15,281 nt of DNA from an uncultured Novosphingobium sp. (GTDB lineage Bacteria; Pseudomonadota; Alphaproteobacteria; Sphingomonadales; Sphingomonadaceae): assembly GCA_937996535.1 (NCBI GenBank), contig CALKVF010000016.1, forward strand, positions 1-15,281. Reading direction: 5' to 3'. Under the pieces are notes generated by a model. That model made no database searches and was not told the origin of the DNA. It saw only the letters and a program-made list of their open reading frames with translations. Shown in pieces: positions 14,040-15,281 of this stretch. Numbering within the stretch: position 1 is the first letter of the stretch; each line of letters opens with the position of its first letter. The translations under genes and the position numbers were made by a program.

Positions 14040-15047
14040 ATGAAGACAACACTCAAGTTCCGCCTGCCGCTGATCGCCGCCGCTCTGGCGGCCAGTCCTG
14101 CACACGCTGAGGCCCCGCGTTGGTCGATCGCGATCCACGGCGGCGCGGGCACGATGAGCCGCGAGGCGATGACCCCGCAGAAGGAAGCCGAATATCGCGC
14201 CGCGCTCGATCATGCGCTCAAAGCGGGCGAAGCCGTGCTGGCGCGCGGCGGGGCTGCGCTGGATGCGGTGACCGCCGTGGTGACGACGATGGAGGACGAT
14301 CCCCATTTCAACGCCGGCAAGGGCGCGGTGTTCACCTGGGAAGGGCGCAACGAGCTGGATGCCGCGATCATGGACGGGCGCACCCGCATGGCCGGGGCGG
14401 TCGCCGGGGTGACCACGGTGCGGAGCCCGATCAAGCTGGCGCGCACGGTTATGGAAAAAGGCCCGCACGTGATGCTGGCCCGCGAAGGCGCCGAACAGTT
14501 TGCCCGCGAAAACGGGCTGGAAATCGTCGACCCGCACTATTTCTACACTCCCGAACGCTGGAAGCAGCTGGAGGAGATGAAGGCGCAAAAGCTCAGCTGG
14601 TATGATGTCGATCGCAAGTACGGCACCGTCGGCGCGGTGGCGGTGGATAGCGCGGGCCACGTTGCCGCCGCCACGTCGACCGGCGGGATGACCGGCAAGC
14701 GGTGGGGGCGGATCGGGGATTCGCCGGTGATCGGCGCCGGCACCTATGCCGATGACCGGGCCTGCGCGGTATCGGCCACGGGCTCGGGCGAATTCTTCAT
14801 CCGCGAAGGCGTGGCCCACGAAATCTGCGCGCGCCTGCGCTTCACCCATGACAGCGCCCAAGCCGCGGCCGATACGGTGATGGCTGAAACCGGCGCGCTG
14901 GGCGGCGATGGCGGGGTGATCGTGGTGACGCCCAAGGGCGAGGCCGTGTTCTCGTTCAACACGCCGGGGATGTACCGCGCGCGGGGCACCGGCGCGGGGC
15001 TGCACGAAGTGGCGATCTTCAAGGACGATGCCGCCCCCGCAAAATAG
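14040..15047 (+). CDS. Exported isoaspartyl peptidase / L-asparaginase (plant type, Ntn hydrolase)
   Basis: The enzyme cleaves isoaspartyl dipeptides and asparagine after self-cleaving into two subunits. The 335-residue product has a signal peptide (MKTTLKFRLPLIAAALAASPAHA), so it should act in the periplasm. HGGAG is at 33-37 and HFNAGKGAVFTWEG follows at 89-102. The autocleavage site is KYGTVGAVAVD, giving Thr196 as the new N-terminal nucleophile. The supporting residues are present: TSTGG with Thr214, Arg224 and Asp227 in GRIGDSP, and ATGSGE with Thr247. Length matches the family (about 320) plus signal. The ATG at 14040 is the only start that keeps the signal peptide. There is no good ribosome-binding site, so the message may be leaderless. 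The gene is divergent from the GNAT pair and convergent with pheA. Confidence 0.95.
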   Translation: MKTTLKFRLPLIAAALAASPAHAEAPRWSIAIHGGAGTMSREAMTPQKEAEYRAALDHALKAGEAVLARGGAALDAVTAVVTTMEDDPHFNAGKGAVFTWEGRNELDAAIMDGRTRMAGAVAGVTTVRSPIKLARTVMEKGPHVMLAREGAEQFARENGLEIVDPHYFYTPERWKQLEEMKAQKLSWYDVDRKYGTVGAVAVDSAGHVAAATSTGGMTGKRWGRIGDSPVIGAGTYADDRACAVSATGSGEFFIREGVAHEICARLRFTHDSAQAAADTVMAETGALGGDGGVIVVTPKGEAVFSFNTPGMYRARGTGAGLHEVAIFKDDAAPAK

Positions 15048-15056
15048 CGGGGCGGC
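15030..15056. terminator. Terminator-like hairpin overlapping the isoaspartyl peptidase stop
   Basis: GCCGCCCCCGC at 15030-15040 pairs with GCGGGGCGGC at 15047-15056 around the loop AAAATA, with one bulged C. The stem runs from coding sequence across the TAG stop at 15045-15047 towards the convergent pheA gene. There is no U-tract on the plus strand, so termination efficiency is uncertain. Confidence 0.5.
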
Positions 15057-15065
15057 AGGGCACGT

Positions 15066-15281
15066 TCAGCCGCGCAGCAGTTCTTGCGGGTAGCAGCCGA
15101 GGATCCGCAGTTCCTTGGAGTGGAACGCCAGTTCCTCAAGCGCGCGGTCGACTGCCGGATCGCCCGGGGCGCCCACGATGTCGACGAAGAACATCGTCGC
15201 CGAAAAGCTTGCGCCCTTCTGGTAGCTTTCCAGCTTGGTCATGTTGACCCCGTTGGTGGCAAGCCCGCCCAGCGCCTTGTA
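15066..15281 (-). CDS. pheA: Prephenate dehydratase PheA, C-terminal part (5' end outside window)
   Basis: Prephenate dehydratase turns prephenate into phenylpyruvate in phenylalanine synthesis. The last 71 residues are visible and form most of the regulatory ACT domain: LGGLATNGVNMTKLESYQ, SATMFFVDIVGAPGD, ALEELAFHSKELRILGCYP, ending ELLRG. This matches monofunctional alphaproteobacterial enzymes. The catalytic domain with its TRF motif lies beyond the window. At the place of the ESRP phenylalanine-binding motif of E. coli PheA the sequence is ESYQ, which occurs in related enzymes and may change feedback inhibition. The TGA stop is at 15066-15068, 18 bases from the convergent isoaspartyl peptidase stop. 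Confidence 0.93.
   Translation of the reverse strand, partial: YKALGGLATNGVNMTKLESYQKGASFSATMFFVDIVGAPGDPAVDRALEELAFHSKELRILGCYPQELLRG

Overview
The window is GC-rich, tightly packed chromosomal DNA. The gene set and protein styles point to an alphaproteobacterium of the order Sphingomonadales (Novosphingobium, Sphingopyxis or Erythrobacter-like). This is judged by eye from the IspG, ThiC, L,D-transpeptidase and CYP153-like proteins, so the order is fairly secure and the genus is not. No tRNA, rRNA, insertion sequence or CRISPR array was seen.

Layout. (1) 1-1725, minus strand: the 5' 529 codons of thiC, preceded by a clear TPP riboswitch. (2) 1769-2793: a SRAP/YedK-like protein that has lost three of its four catalytic residues, convergent with and overlapping a small four-helix membrane protein. 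(3) 2894-7449, plus strand: a four-gene catabolic operon with very short gaps, encoding a flavin-containing monooxygenase, a CYP153-like P450, a crotonase-family enzyme and a long GST-like protein. Its candidate promoter carries a palindrome in the -35/-10 spacer. (4) 7580-9775: two L,D-transpeptidases of different families (YcbB/LdtD type and YkuD_2 type) facing each other across a bidirectional-looking terminator. (5) 9818-14014, minus strand: two GNAT acetyltransferases, then ispG, a membrane-anchored aspartic protease, an EamA-type exporter and a third, SSAT-like GNAT. Several of these genes overlap by a few bases. Between the second GNAT and ispG lies a striking 34-bp inverted repeat and a second perfect hairpin. 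(6) 14040-15047, plus strand: an exported isoaspartyl peptidase/L-asparaginase, divergent from the GNAT pair. (7) 15066-15281, minus strand: the last 71 codons of pheA (ACT domain).

How the genes work together. The region mixes core metabolism (thiamine pyrimidine synthesis, MEP isoprenoid pathway, phenylalanine synthesis), cell-wall cross-linking and one accessory block. That block pairs two oxygenases with a CoA-ester enzyme and a GST-like protein, as expected for oxidative breakdown of a hydrophobic aliphatic, alicyclic or terpenoid-like substrate. The substrate is not deducible from sequence, and no ferredoxin, reductase or regulator gene is nearby. The least explained items are the degenerate SRAP protein, the long intergenic palindrome upstream of ispG, and the substrate and regulation of the P450 operon.
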